A stretch of 64,000 nt of DNA from Eubacteriaceae bacterium (GTDB taxonomy: Bacteria > Bacillota > Clostridia > Eubacteriales > Eubacteriaceae). Location: the NCBI GenBank assembly GCA_012522805.1, contig JAAYJS010000020.1, positions 26,863 to 90,862 of the forward strand. Reading direction: 5' to 3'. Of this stretch, positions 20,296 to 30,078 are shown one piece after another; position 1 is the stretch's first letter, and each line of letters begins with the position of its first letter. The position numbers and the translations under genes were made by a program. The notes under the pieces are model-generated. The model searched no databases. It was not told the DNA's origin and worked only from the letters and a program-made list of their open reading frames with translations.

Positions 20296-20324
20296 TTGTG
20301 CACAATAAAAACACTTAGTATAAT
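20296..20324 (+). promoter_or_regulatory. Putative promoter of the UroD/permease operon with embedded palindrome
   Basis: TTGTGC (20296-20301), 17-bp spacer, TATAAT (20319-20324); perfect 12-bp palindrome ATTGTGCACAAT at 20295-20306. Confidence 0.6.
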
Positions 20325-20428
20325 CATAAAAAGATGAAATTTCATAAAATAGCCTCCGGAGAAGCACCTAATTAGAAGAGAAATATTGTAAAATACAATA
20401 AATTAAAAAAAGGAGTGAGTTTTTTTAG

Positions 20429-21760
20429 ATGGTTTCAAAAACAGAGTTATTTAAAGACGTATTCGAAGGAAGAGTACCAAAACGTGTACCAATTTCTGCG
20501 AAATTACCATTTGAAGCATGTATTGAGTATGCGGGTCTACCAATTGTAGAAACACAATGGAATTTCAAGGGGGTCGATAAGGCGTATGAAAGTTTATGTC
20601 AGATTATTCAAACCGATACGATACCAGTCGGAGGTGAAGAAAAAAATCCAGCTGTATTTAAAATTTTAGATTCACAGGGCTATCAAGTAACATCTTCTGG
20701 GAGCATTCAACATGCAGATTGTGTGACATTATTTCCGGAGGAATATTCTGAGTTTAGTAAGAATCCCACAAATTTTTTTGTAGAAAAAATCTTTCCAAGA
20801 ATGTTTAAAGCATTAGATAGCAATGCTGCTAAACGGTCGATGGTTTTGGCTGAAGCTGCTATGGCTTTTAACGAAAGGTCAATGAATGTTGGCCAACTTA
20901 TAAAAGTGCTTAGTGATAAATATGGATTCTTTGTTCCTCCTAGAGGTAGTTCGGTCGTTGTACGAGCACCTTTTGATGTAATAGGAGATTTTTTAAGAGG
21001 TTTTAAGGGGGTTTCTGCAGATTTAAGACGCTTTCCTGAAAAAATACAAGAAGCATGCGATGCACTTCTGCCATTTCAGATCAAAAGAGGTTTGCCTTCA
21101 AACAGATCTGTTCTCGGCTCGACGTTTATTCCCTTGCATTTTGCAGGATACATACGTCCAAAAGACTTTGAGAAAGTTTATTGGCCATCGTTAAAAAAGT
21201 TTGTAGATTATTTATACAGCAAAGGACAAATTTGCAACTTGTTCTGTGAGCATAATTGGATGCGTTACTTAGATTTTTTATATGAATTACCACCGGGTAC
21301 TCGTTTTATATTTGAATACGGTGATCCACAGAAAATAAAAGACAAACTTGGGAAAAAACACATTATCAGTGGCTTATACCCATTAACTTACCTCAAAATG
21401 TCTAAAAAGGAAGAATGTATTGACAAAGCGAAAGAGCTTATCGATGTGTTGGCGCCTGGTGGGAATTATATCTTCAGTTTTGATAAAAATCCTTTGAGCT
21501 TAAATAGTATTAATTTTGACAATTACAAAGCCGTTATCGATTACGTTGCAGAAAATGCTTTTTATCCAAATGCAGGAGAAAAGAGCATTCATTATCAATG
21601 GAATGAAGACTGCAATTCATTAGGACCCTATGAACTTGAGTCAGATTATTATTTGGAACATTTTTCCGAAGGATATTCTCATTCCATAGATGGGTTGATG
21701 GATGAACAGTTAAAAAAATACAATTCAATGCTTTTCAATATGCTTATGAGAAGTTTATAG
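20429..21760 (+). CDS. Uroporphyrinogen decarboxylase superfamily protein (divergent), paralog 1
   Basis: RVPKRVPISAKLP start region, GTRFIFEYGDPQKIKDKLGKKHIISGLYP, LAPGGNYIFSFDKNP; same domain order as UroD/MtaA-like proteins. Confidence 0.75.
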   Translation: MVSKTELFKDVFEGRVPKRVPISAKLPFEACIEYAGLPIVETQWNFKGVDKAYESLCQIIQTDTIPVGGEEKNPAVFKILDSQGYQVTSSGSIQHADCVTLFPEEYSEFSKNPTNFFVEKIFPRMFKALDSNAAKRSMVLAEAAMAFNERSMNVGQLIKVLSDKYGFFVPPRGSSVVVRAPFDVIGDFLRGFKGVSADLRRFPEKIQEACDALLPFQIKRGLPSNRSVLGSTFIPLHFAGYIRPKDFEKVYWPSLKKFVDYLYSKGQICNLFCEHNWMRYLDFLYELPPGTRFIFEYGDPQKIKDKLGKKHIISGLYPLTYLKMSKKEECIDKAKELIDVLAPGGNYIFSFDKNPLSLNSINFDNYKAVIDYVAENAFYPNAGEKSIHYQWNEDCNSLGPYELESDYYLEHFSEGYSHSIDGLMDEQLKKYNSMLFNMLMRSL

Positions 21761-21779
21761 ATTTATAAGGAGAAAATTT

Positions 21780-23156
21780 ATGAGAGATAAAATGAGAACT
21801 CACGAAACAAAGATAAAATGGTTTTTCATTATTTTTGTGCCTCTTGTTATTCAATTAATTCCGACGAATGATACTTTTACGGTTCCGATTAGATTGTTTA
21901 GTGGTGTAACATTAGGTGTTATTCTAATGTTTGCATTCGAAGTATTGCCGAGTTTAATACCTGCATTGCTTTTGCCAGTATTTTATATATTAGCAAGGCT
22001 AGCACCACCAAACATTGTCTTTTCACCATGGCTTGGAACCATTCCTTGGATGTTTCTAGGTGGATTTTTATTTGCTAATATTCTTATTAGAATAGGTCTT
22101 TTAAAACGCGTCGCTTACTGGATTCTACAGCGAACAGGAGAATCCTACTATGGTTTGCTAGTGGGAATTATGCTTTCAGGACTTGCTATCAATTTATTAG
22201 CACCCGGTAAAGCTATTTTACCACTTGCTGGTTTAACATATGGTATTTGTATGGCTCTGAATTTAGGAAGGACTAAAGAAGCAGCGGGAATAATGATGGC
22301 CGGATTCTTTTCATCTTATATACCGTTACAGTTTATTTATAATCCGTCTTTTGCGGTTATCCCGAATATGGCCGCTTCAATCACTGACCCGTCAATATCA
22401 TTTATAGATTACTTCATTCACAACATACCTTTTATTTTATGGATACCAATTGTTGTCTTTATGACTGGTAAGTTATGTAAACCAGAAAAAAAGTCTTATA
22501 AACTGGACTTTATTAGTGAAGAATTGAAAAATATGGGCAAAATGACTCTAGACGAGAAAAAGGGTGTTGTCATGAGTTTGGCGTTGTTAGTGTATTTATT
22601 AACTCAAGGTCTTCATAAGTTGGATCTTTCATGGGGATTTTTATTAGCCGGTTGCATCATGTATTTACCAGGATTCAATGTTGGTTTGAAAGAAGATATA
22701 CAAAAGATTGACTTTTCTATGATTTTCTTTACTTCAGCATGTTTAACGATAGGCGCAGTTGCAAACGAACTTGGATTTGGTGGAATGATAGCTCAAACGG
22801 TGTTACCGTTCCTGACGGGGAAAAATATTTTTGTAATGCTTGGTGCAATTTGGGTGATCTGTGTAATTGCGAATTTCCCTCTTACGCCTATGGCAATTTA
22901 TGCAACCTTTACACTTGCTTTCACAGAAATTGGAATGCAGCTTGGAATTAATCCTTTTGCGATTTTTTATACGATACAAGCAGGAAGCGCAGAAATACTC
23001 TTCCCATATCAATGGGCATTGCCACTTTTCTATGTTTCTTTTGGTCTCATCTCAACTAAGGATTTTATGAGAATTTGGGGTGTTAAGATGGCGATGTCAA
23101 TTGTGTTCTTAATGCTTATCGTCGTTCCTTATTGGAAATTAATTGGATTAGTATAA
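21780..23156 (+). CDS. DASS/SLC13-type anion (carboxylate) permease
   Basis: 458 aa, many hydrophobic TM segments, PWMFLGGFLFANILIRIGLLKRVAYWIL and late FPLTPMAIYATFTLAF as in anion permeases. Confidence 0.75.
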   Translation: MRDKMRTHETKIKWFFIIFVPLVIQLIPTNDTFTVPIRLFSGVTLGVILMFAFEVLPSLIPALLLPVFYILARLAPPNIVFSPWLGTIPWMFLGGFLFANILIRIGLLKRVAYWILQRTGESYYGLLVGIMLSGLAINLLAPGKAILPLAGLTYGICMALNLGRTKEAAGIMMAGFFSSYIPLQFIYNPSFAVIPNMAASITDPSISFIDYFIHNIPFILWIPIVVFMTGKLCKPEKKSYKLDFISEELKNMGKMTLDEKKGVVMSLALLVYLLTQGLHKLDLSWGFLLAGCIMYLPGFNVGLKEDIQKIDFSMIFFTSACLTIGAVANELGFGGMIAQTVLPFLTGKNIFVMLGAIWVICVIANFPLTPMAIYATFTLAFTEIGMQLGINPFAIFYTIQAGSAEILFPYQWALPLFYVSFGLISTKDFMRIWGVKMAMSIVFLMLIVVPYWKLIGLV

Positions 23157-23165
23157 GGAGAAAAA

Positions 23166-24512
23166 ATGGAAAACTGTCAAATTCATAAAAACTTTTCTGA
23201 TATATATGATGGAATCATTCCTAAACGGGTACCTATTGGGGCAATATTACCATTGGAATTTTGTATTCAGTATGCAGATTTAGATTTAGCGGAAACTCAA
23301 TGGACCCTTGATGGTGTTTATGAGGCTGCTGATGAGCTTTGTAATATGTTGCCTTTAGAAATGGCTCCATTAGGAACACCAAGATATCCAGCTTATCTTA
23401 CAATACTAAAAGCTAAAACTTACAAAATGGGTGAAAGTGGTTTCATGCAGCATCCTGAAATAGAAGGTATGCTTTCAGAAGAATATCCACTGTTCAACCA
23501 AAATCCAAGAGATTTTATCATCCAAACAGTTTTTCCAAGACTTTTTGAAAATTGGGATACAGATCCTATCAATAGAACATTGCTTTTTTCACAGGCTTTG
23601 TTAGCATATAAGGATTATCAAACACAACACCTTACCATTGTTCAAAAACTTAGAAAAAATCATGATTTTCACACACCACCAGCAGGATCTATAGGTGGAG
23701 TCACGGTACCTTTTGATTATTTGGCTGATTTCTTGCGTGGGTTTACAGGTATTACCATCGATGTAAAAAGACGTCCAGAAATGATACTAGAAGCTTGTGA
23801 AGCAGTATTACCTTTTCTTCTCGAAAAAGGATTACCAGCCAATCCAAGTAAATACGGTCAAACATTTATCCCGTTACATATGGGAACTTACTTGAGAGAA
23901 AAAGAATTCAAAAAACTTTATTGGCCATCATTTAAAAAACTTGTTCAGTTGATGGCAGATGCGGGACAACCAGCTTATATCTTTTGCGAAGATGACTGGA
24001 CACGTTATTTAGATTATCTTCAAGATTTACCGGAGGGTACACGTTTTTGCTTTGAATATGGAGATCCTGTGCAAATAAAGAAGAAATTGGGTCACAAACA
24101 TATTTTATCAGGTTTATATCCTATTAGATATCTAAAGACCGCGACTAAACAAGAATGTATCGATAAAGCCAAAAAATTAATGGATATTTTGGCTCCTGGT
24201 GGTAATTATATTTTCAATTTTGATAAAAATCCTTTTGTCATCGGTGATGTAGATTTGGATAATTATAAAGCTGTGTTGGAATTTGTGCTTGAATATGGGA
24301 GATATGACAATAGTGGCCAAAAATCTAGAGAAACATTGAATAGAGAATTCAGTCAAGATACTTTACAAAAAGGCTTGAAATATGAATCCAAATACGGCGA
24401 ATTTGACTATAGTAATGTTGATTTTGTAGGAAAAGAATTAGGAAGTACTGTCGAGCCAATTTTAAAGAAATATCATCAGGAAGTATTTAATTTCTTGATA
24501 AGATTGGTATAG
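23166..24512 (+). CDS. Uroporphyrinogen decarboxylase superfamily protein (divergent), paralog 2
   Basis: Extended similarity to 20429-21760 product: GTRFCFEYGDPVQIKKKLGHKHILSGLYPIRYLK ... LAPGGNYIFNFDKNP. Confidence 0.75.
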   Translation: MENCQIHKNFSDIYDGIIPKRVPIGAILPLEFCIQYADLDLAETQWTLDGVYEAADELCNMLPLEMAPLGTPRYPAYLTILKAKTYKMGESGFMQHPEIEGMLSEEYPLFNQNPRDFIIQTVFPRLFENWDTDPINRTLLFSQALLAYKDYQTQHLTIVQKLRKNHDFHTPPAGSIGGVTVPFDYLADFLRGFTGITIDVKRRPEMILEACEAVLPFLLEKGLPANPSKYGQTFIPLHMGTYLREKEFKKLYWPSFKKLVQLMADAGQPAYIFCEDDWTRYLDYLQDLPEGTRFCFEYGDPVQIKKKLGHKHILSGLYPIRYLKTATKQECIDKAKKLMDILAPGGNYIFNFDKNPFVIGDVDLDNYKAVLEFVLEYGRYDNSGQKSRETLNREFSQDTLQKGLKYESKYGEFDYSNVDFVGKELGSTVEPILKKYHQEVFNFLIRLV

Positions 24513-24599
24513 TCGCGATAAGAATTATTAAATTTATTCGATAATTAAACCTTGTTCATACAAAAGGAAAGTATACAATTTGTAAAATCACTTTGATAA

Positions 24600-24662
24600 T
24601 AAAAAAAGCTATCTTCCTAGGGAAATGGAATTAAATCCAACGATTGGGGAGGTAGTTTTTTT
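24600..24662 (+). terminator. Possible intrinsic terminator after UroD operon
   Basis: aaaaaaagctatcttcc ... ggaggtagttttttt imperfect stem with T-run. Confidence 0.5.
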
Positions 24663-24751
24663 ATAAAACTGTACTTTAGTTATTCAGTTTTATTGTCGCA
24701 AAGCTTTTCATGAAAAAACTTTTTATCTCATGACATACTTACTTATACTTA

Positions 24752-24828
24752 TGGTGCGCCCGATACGATTCGAACGTACGGCACATGGCTTCGGAGACCA
24801 TTGCTCTATCCACCTGAGCTACGGGCGC
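24752..24828 (-). tRNA. tRNA-Arg(CCG), CCA encoded
   Basis: Minus strand GCGCCCGTAGCTCAGGTGGATAGAGCAATGGTCTCCGAAGCCAT...CGGGCGCACCA; anticodon CCG. Confidence 0.95.
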
Positions 24829-25085
24829 ACATCATCAATACCATGAAAATGGTACGCAAGCTATTATATCATAGCTTGTTTTTTTTGTCATAATTATTAT
24901 AATAATTTTACTGGAATCGATGCTGTCTATCAAACTTCTTAATGATTAGTCCTGTATATCCATGCTCCTTTGCACTCATTGAAAGATAGTGATAGAATAG
25001 AAAAGATATGAATAGAAAATGATGATCTTAAGATACGATTTTAGAGTTAAAAGATCTTTATAGAAAGAGAGGTCAGAATAATCAT

Positions 25086-26864
25086 ATGCAAATGAAAACG
25101 AGTTATTTAATATCCAGATTCATACCCTATTATAAAAAATACTGGAAAACCTTGACGATAGATTTATGTTTTGCAGCTTTAACAACTTTATGCGATATGG
25201 CCTTACCTATGATCGTTCGCTATATAACCGATGCGGCAAGGCAAGGCTCATCTTTTTTAAGCATCCAAGATATTTTATTTGTAGGTGTGCTTTACATTTT
25301 TTTGCGCATTGTAGATGCTGTGGCTGCTTACTATATGGCGAATATCGGCCATGTCATGGGTGCCAAAATCGAAACCGATATGCGTCGTGATTTGTTTCAT
25401 CACCTGCAACAGCTTTCCTTTTCCTATTATAACAACACCCAGGTTGGCCAGATTATGGCGCGTATCACTTCGGACCTTTTTGACGTAACGGAGTTTGCAC
25501 ACCATGTACCGGAAGAGTTTTTTATCGCAGGTTTAAAAATTACCATTGCATTTGTCATCCTTATACAGATCAATGTTCCCTTAACCCTTATGATTTTTGC
25601 CATTATTCCGTTTATGCTTTTCTTTTCGACCCGATACAATCGAAAAATGCGTCGTGCATTTAAAATGAGTCGAACACAAATAGGCGAGATCAATGCACAG
25701 GTAGAGGACTCTTTGTTGGGCATTCGTGTCGTCAAGAGCTTTGCCAACGAAGAAATGGAGTGCATGAAGTTTGAAGAAAGCAACTCCGAATTTTTAGGCA
25801 TCAAAAAAATAAGCTATCGTTACATGGGCGGATTTATCACCATGATACGCTTTTTCGACTCCGCCATGTACATTACCGTTTTAATGGGTGGATCCTTCTT
25901 GCTGTTAAAGGGCCAGATATCCCGCGGTGATTTTATCGCGTATTTGTTATTTGTCACCACGTTGTTGACCAGTATTCGAAGGGTTGTTGAGTTTACGGAG
26001 CAATTCCAAAGAGGTTTAACCGGTATCGAGCGATTCATTGAAATATTGGACGAACCCTTTGAAATTATCGACGTCTCCGGCGCAAAAGTTTTAAGCGACG
26101 TACAAGGTCAGATCGATTTTGATAACGTCAGCTTTCAGTATTCCGACGGAGATAGCGAAGTGCTGTCGAATATCGATTTACATGTCGAACCCGGAGAAAA
26201 CATCGCTATCATTGGGCCTTCCGGCGGAGGGAAAACAACTTTATGCAATTTGATTCCCAGGTTTTATGATGTGACCGGCGGCAGTATCAAAATAGACGGT
26301 CAAGACATACGGGATGTCACCTTAAAATCCTTAAGGTCCAATATCGGTATGGTGCAACAAGACGTATACTTATTTTCCGGTACTTTAATGGAAAACATCG
26401 CTTACGGTAAGCCTGGGGCGACTGAGGAAGAAATTATTGAAGCCGCCAAATTGGCCGGCGCCCACGATTTTATTATGGCGTTGAATGAGGGCTACCATTC
26501 CTATGTCGGTGAAAGAGGCTTAAAATTGTCGGGAGGACAGCGACAAAGAATCAGCATAGCCCGCGTATTCTTGAAAAATCCACCCATACTGATTTTGGAT
26601 GAAGCTACATCCGCTTTGGACAATGAGAGCGAACGCTTGGTTCAACAATCTTTAAAACAATTGACCAAGGGACGGACAACCTTTACCATTGCCCACCGTT
26701 TAACGACGATACGTCATGCGGATATTATATTAGTTTTGACCAAAGAAGGAATTGTTGAAAGAGGTACCCACGAAAACTTACTCAGTGAAGAAGGGGTGTA
26801 TCACCATATGCTAACGATGTACGAGGACAACGAAGCAGAAGAAGAGGCCATCGATGAGAAATAA
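25086..26864 (+). CDS. ABC transporter, fused permease/ATPase (exporter type)
   Basis: Walker A GPSGGGKTT, LSGGQRQRISIAR signature, ILDEATSALD; N-terminal TM domain. Confidence 0.93.
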   Translation: MQMKTSYLISRFIPYYKKYWKTLTIDLCFAALTTLCDMALPMIVRYITDAARQGSSFLSIQDILFVGVLYIFLRIVDAVAAYYMANIGHVMGAKIETDMRRDLFHHLQQLSFSYYNNTQVGQIMARITSDLFDVTEFAHHVPEEFFIAGLKITIAFVILIQINVPLTLMIFAIIPFMLFFSTRYNRKMRRAFKMSRTQIGEINAQVEDSLLGIRVVKSFANEEMECMKFEESNSEFLGIKKISYRYMGGFITMIRFFDSAMYITVLMGGSFLLLKGQISRGDFIAYLLFVTTLLTSIRRVVEFTEQFQRGLTGIERFIEILDEPFEIIDVSGAKVLSDVQGQIDFDNVSFQYSDGDSEVLSNIDLHVEPGENIAIIGPSGGGKTTLCNLIPRFYDVTGGSIKIDGQDIRDVTLKSLRSNIGMVQQDVYLFSGTLMENIAYGKPGATEEEIIEAAKLAGAHDFIMALNEGYHSYVGERGLKLSGGQRQRISIARVFLKNPPILILDEATSALDNESERLVQQSLKQLTKGRTTFTIAHRLTTIRHADIILVLTKEGIVERGTHENLLSEEGVYHHMLTMYEDNEAEEEAIDEK

Positions 26865-28173
26865 AGAAAACTACTTGCAAGAAAACTTTGAAATTGCACC
26901 GGGGACCACGGCGTTTGTCGACCGAATTGCAAAGAAAAATGAAAAGATTCTCAATGCTATGGACAAGATGGCAGAGATGCACCAATACCGAGTCATCAAA
27001 GCCATGCAAAATGCTGGATTAGCAGAACACCATTTTAACGGCACCACGGGTTATGGCTATGACGATATGGGCAGAGATGCCTTGGAAGCCATTTATGCCG
27101 AAGTTTTCGGTGGGGAAGACGCCTTGGTCAGACCTCACATCGCTTCAGGAACCCATGCGATCGCCCTATGTTTATACGGCATTCTACGCCCCGGCGACGA
27201 ACTATTGTCCATTACGGGTAAACCTTACGACACCATCGTATCGGTTATCGGTTCGGAGAACAATGAAAAGGATGAGGGAACTTTAAGGGATTTGGGGGTA
27301 CACTACCGTCAGGTTGAATTGACCGAATCCGGCGATATCGATATCCAAGCAGCTTTGTCTCATCTCAATGAAAAAACAAAAATGGTGTACATGCAGCGCT
27401 CCAAGGGATACAGTTGGCGCAAAGCGTTGACCATTTCCGATATTGAAAAAGCAGTTGCCCTAATCAAAAAAGCAGCACCGAAGGTCAAGATTTTTATAGA
27501 CAATTGTTACGGGGAGTTCTTAGATACAAAAGAACCACCCCATGTCGGTGTGGATTTAATTGCAGGCTCCCTCATCAAAAATCCGGGCGGCGGTATTGCG
27601 CCCACCGGTGGCTACGTTGTCGGCAAAAAAGATTGCGTCATGCAAGCTGCCGCACGTTTGTCGGCCCCCGGCATTGCGAAAGAAGTCGGCGCGACTTTAG
27701 GCGTCAATCGTATCTTGATGATGGGGTTATTTTTAGCCCCCACCGTTGTAGCCCAAGCCATTAAGACAGCTATTTTAATGGCAGCTTCTTACCGGGAACT
27801 GGGTTACGAAGTTTGCCCGAGTGTTGAGGATTATCGTTCCGATATCATTCAAAGTATTCAATTTGGCGTTCCGGAAGCGGTGACGACATTTTGTAAAGCC
27901 GTACAGGAAGCAGCGCCGGTGGATTCCTACGTAACGCCGGAACCCTGGGACATGCCCGGTTACACTTGCCCGGTCATTATGGCGGCAGGTGCTTTTATTC
28001 AAGGATCTTCAATAGAATTGTCAGCCGATGCCCCAATGCGAGAGCCCTATATTGCTTATTTTCAGGGAGGCTTAACCCATTACCACGGCAAACTTGGTTT
28101 ACTCTTAACGCTAGAAAGGTTAAAACAAGCCGGATTATTAAAAAACAAGGAGAAATTGGAGAATGTTAAGTAA
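26854..28173 (+). CDS. Methionine gamma-lyase family / aluminium-resistance-like PLP protein (YnbB-like)
   Basis: [72 protein letters not shown]. Confidence 0.88.
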   Translation: MRNKENYLQENFEIAPGTTAFVDRIAKKNEKILNAMDKMAEMHQYRVIKAMQNAGLAEHHFNGTTGYGYDDMGRDALEAIYAEVFGGEDALVRPHIASGTHAIALCLYGILRPGDELLSITGKPYDTIVSVIGSENNEKDEGTLRDLGVHYRQVELTESGDIDIQAALSHLNEKTKMVYMQRSKGYSWRKALTISDIEKAVALIKKAAPKVKIFIDNCYGEFLDTKEPPHVGVDLIAGSLIKNPGGGIAPTGGYVVGKKDCVMQAAARLSAPGIAKEVGATLGVNRILMMGLFLAPTVVAQAIKTAILMAASYRELGYEVCPSVEDYRSDIIQSIQFGVPEAVTTFCKAVQEAAPVDSYVTPEPWDMPGYTCPVIMAAGAFIQGSSIELSADAPMREPYIAYFQGGLTHYHGKLGLLLTLERLKQAGLLKNKEKLENVK

Positions 28174-28444
28174 AGAAAAAATAGATCGTATCAACGAATT
28201 GGCCCGTAAGGGAAAACGAGGAGAAACCTTAACCACCGAAGAAAAGGCTGAACAACAAGCTTTAAGGCAGGAATATATAACTGTTTTCAGAGAAAGTTTG
28301 CGCAGTCAATTGGAACGAATCGAGTTCGTTGATGAAGAACCGGACTACACCGAAGAAGAAAAAGCGCACATAGCGGAAGTTTCAAAAAAATTGGAAAAAG
28401 AGTACTTGGAAGAACAGAAGAAAAAGAATGGTGGAAGTTTATGA
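28163..28444 (+). CDS. DUF896 (YnzC-like) protein
   Basis: [45 protein letters not shown]. Confidence 0.88.
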   Translation: MLSKEKIDRINELARKGKRGETLTTEEKAEQQALRQEYITVFRESLRSQLERIEFVDEEPDYTEEEKAHIAEVSKKLEKEYLEEQKKKNGGSL

Positions 28445-29901
28445 CAAAATTAAATGCCAGTGAATTACAAGAAAAATTAAGTCGCAAGGTTCCAAACGCT
28501 TGGGAAAAAGTTGATGAAACAGAAAAAGAAAAAGCCTTTGCCATCAGCGAAACCTATAGAGCATTTTTGAGCCATTGCAAAACCGAGCGTGCCTGCAATG
28601 CATATTTTGTAAAAGAAGCACGAAACAGGGGCTTTGTCGATTTATACCAATGGCCACAAGACCAACCTTTAAAACCCGGAGATAAAGTTTATGTCGATCA
28701 TCAAAACAAAGCAGTGCTGCTTTTTGTCATCGGCGAACAACCCTTATCCAAGGGGTTGAACATCATCGGTGGACATATCGATTCCCCTCGATTGGACTTG
28801 AAGCCCAACCCTCTGTACGAGGAGTGCGACCTTGCATTTTTAAAAACCCATTACTACGGCGGCATTAAAAAATATCAATGGGTTACCATTCCTTTGGCAC
28901 TTCACGGTGTCATCATCAAAAAAAATGGTGAAAGGGTAGATGTTGCGATTGGAGAAAACCCGGAGGATCCGGTATTCGTCATCACCGATTTATTACCCCA
29001 TTTAGCGCAAGAACAAATGCAAAAAAAGATGTCTAAGGGTATCGAAGGTGAAGGGCTCAATTTACTAGTTGGGAACATTCCCTATGGGGACGACGAAATT
29101 AAAGAGCCGGTCAAACTGGCCATACTCGAGCATTTGTACCAAACCTACGGTATTGTGGAAGAAGATTTTGTTTCAGCGGAATTGGAGGCAGTTCCGGCAG
29201 GTGCAGCGCGAGATGTCGGCTTTGATAGAAGTATCATCGGCGGTTACGGACAAGATGACAGAGTCTGCTCTTACACGGCAGCATTGGCACTATTTTCAAT
29301 AACAGAAATGGTAGAACGCACTGCCTGTGTGATTTTAGCGGATAAGGAAGAAATAGGATCCTACGGCAGCACGGGCATGATGTCGAAATATTTTGAATAT
29401 GCAGTAGCGGAACTGGCTTACCTAAGTGGCGAAGCCTTACCCGAATCCGCCTTACGACGCGGGTTTATGCAATCCGATGCGTTGTCCGCAGATGTCAACT
29501 CAGCTTTTGACCCCAACTACACGGGAACCCACGATTTGAAAAATGCATCCTATGCGGGTAAAGGTGTGACGATTTCCAAATATGGCGGAGCAAGGGGCAA
29601 AAGCGGTTCTAACGATGCACATGCCGAATTCATGGCAAGCCTGCGCTCCTGTTTTGATGAGGCGAACGTTGCTTGGCAAACCGGAGACCTAGGTAAAGTG
29701 GATTTAGGTGGAGGCGGCACCATCGCTTGGATGATGGCGCAATATGGCATGAATGTCGTCGATTGTGGTCCTGCTTTGCTCTCCATGCATGCACCCTTCG
29801 AATTATGTGCAAAAATAGATATCTACATGACCTATAAAGCCTATCGTGCCTTCTTATTAAATTATCGTAAACTACAGATAACTACAAAGAAGTCGATGTA
29901 A
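28441..29901 (+). CDS. M18 family aminopeptidase
   Basis: [60 protein letters not shown]. Confidence 0.92.
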   Translation: MTKLNASELQEKLSRKVPNAWEKVDETEKEKAFAISETYRAFLSHCKTERACNAYFVKEARNRGFVDLYQWPQDQPLKPGDKVYVDHQNKAVLLFVIGEQPLSKGLNIIGGHIDSPRLDLKPNPLYEECDLAFLKTHYYGGIKKYQWVTIPLALHGVIIKKNGERVDVAIGENPEDPVFVITDLLPHLAQEQMQKKMSKGIEGEGLNLLVGNIPYGDDEIKEPVKLAILEHLYQTYGIVEEDFVSAELEAVPAGAARDVGFDRSIIGGYGQDDRVCSYTAALALFSITEMVERTACVILADKEEIGSYGSTGMMSKYFEYAVAELAYLSGEALPESALRRGFMQSDALSADVNSAFDPNYTGTHDLKNASYAGKGVTISKYGGARGKSGSNDAHAEFMASLRSCFDEANVAWQTGDLGKVDLGGGGTIAWMMAQYGMNVVDCGPALLSMHAPFELCAKIDIYMTYKAYRAFLLNYRKLQITTKKSM

Positions 29902-30078
29902 ATACATAAATATTATGTAACTTTATAAAAATAGATAAAATTTGGATTTTTTCCCACTTAAAATCATCATGAATGCGATTTTTCAGAGGCATTTGCGTTG
30001 AGAATTTACACTATACGTAAACGTTTCTAAATGATAAAATACATAATGGAATTTGAGTAAAGTGTTTTGGAGGTAAAG

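Noticed and set aside
20429-21760. Calling the UroD-like proteins heme-pathway HemE
   Set aside because: They are paired with a permease, far from the hem genes, and diverge from HemE in recognisable motifs
24752-24828. tRNA-Arg as an active integrative-element attachment site
   Set aside because: No integrase gene and no duplicated tRNA 3' end seen between 17.5 and 24.7 kb; kept only as an island-edge observation
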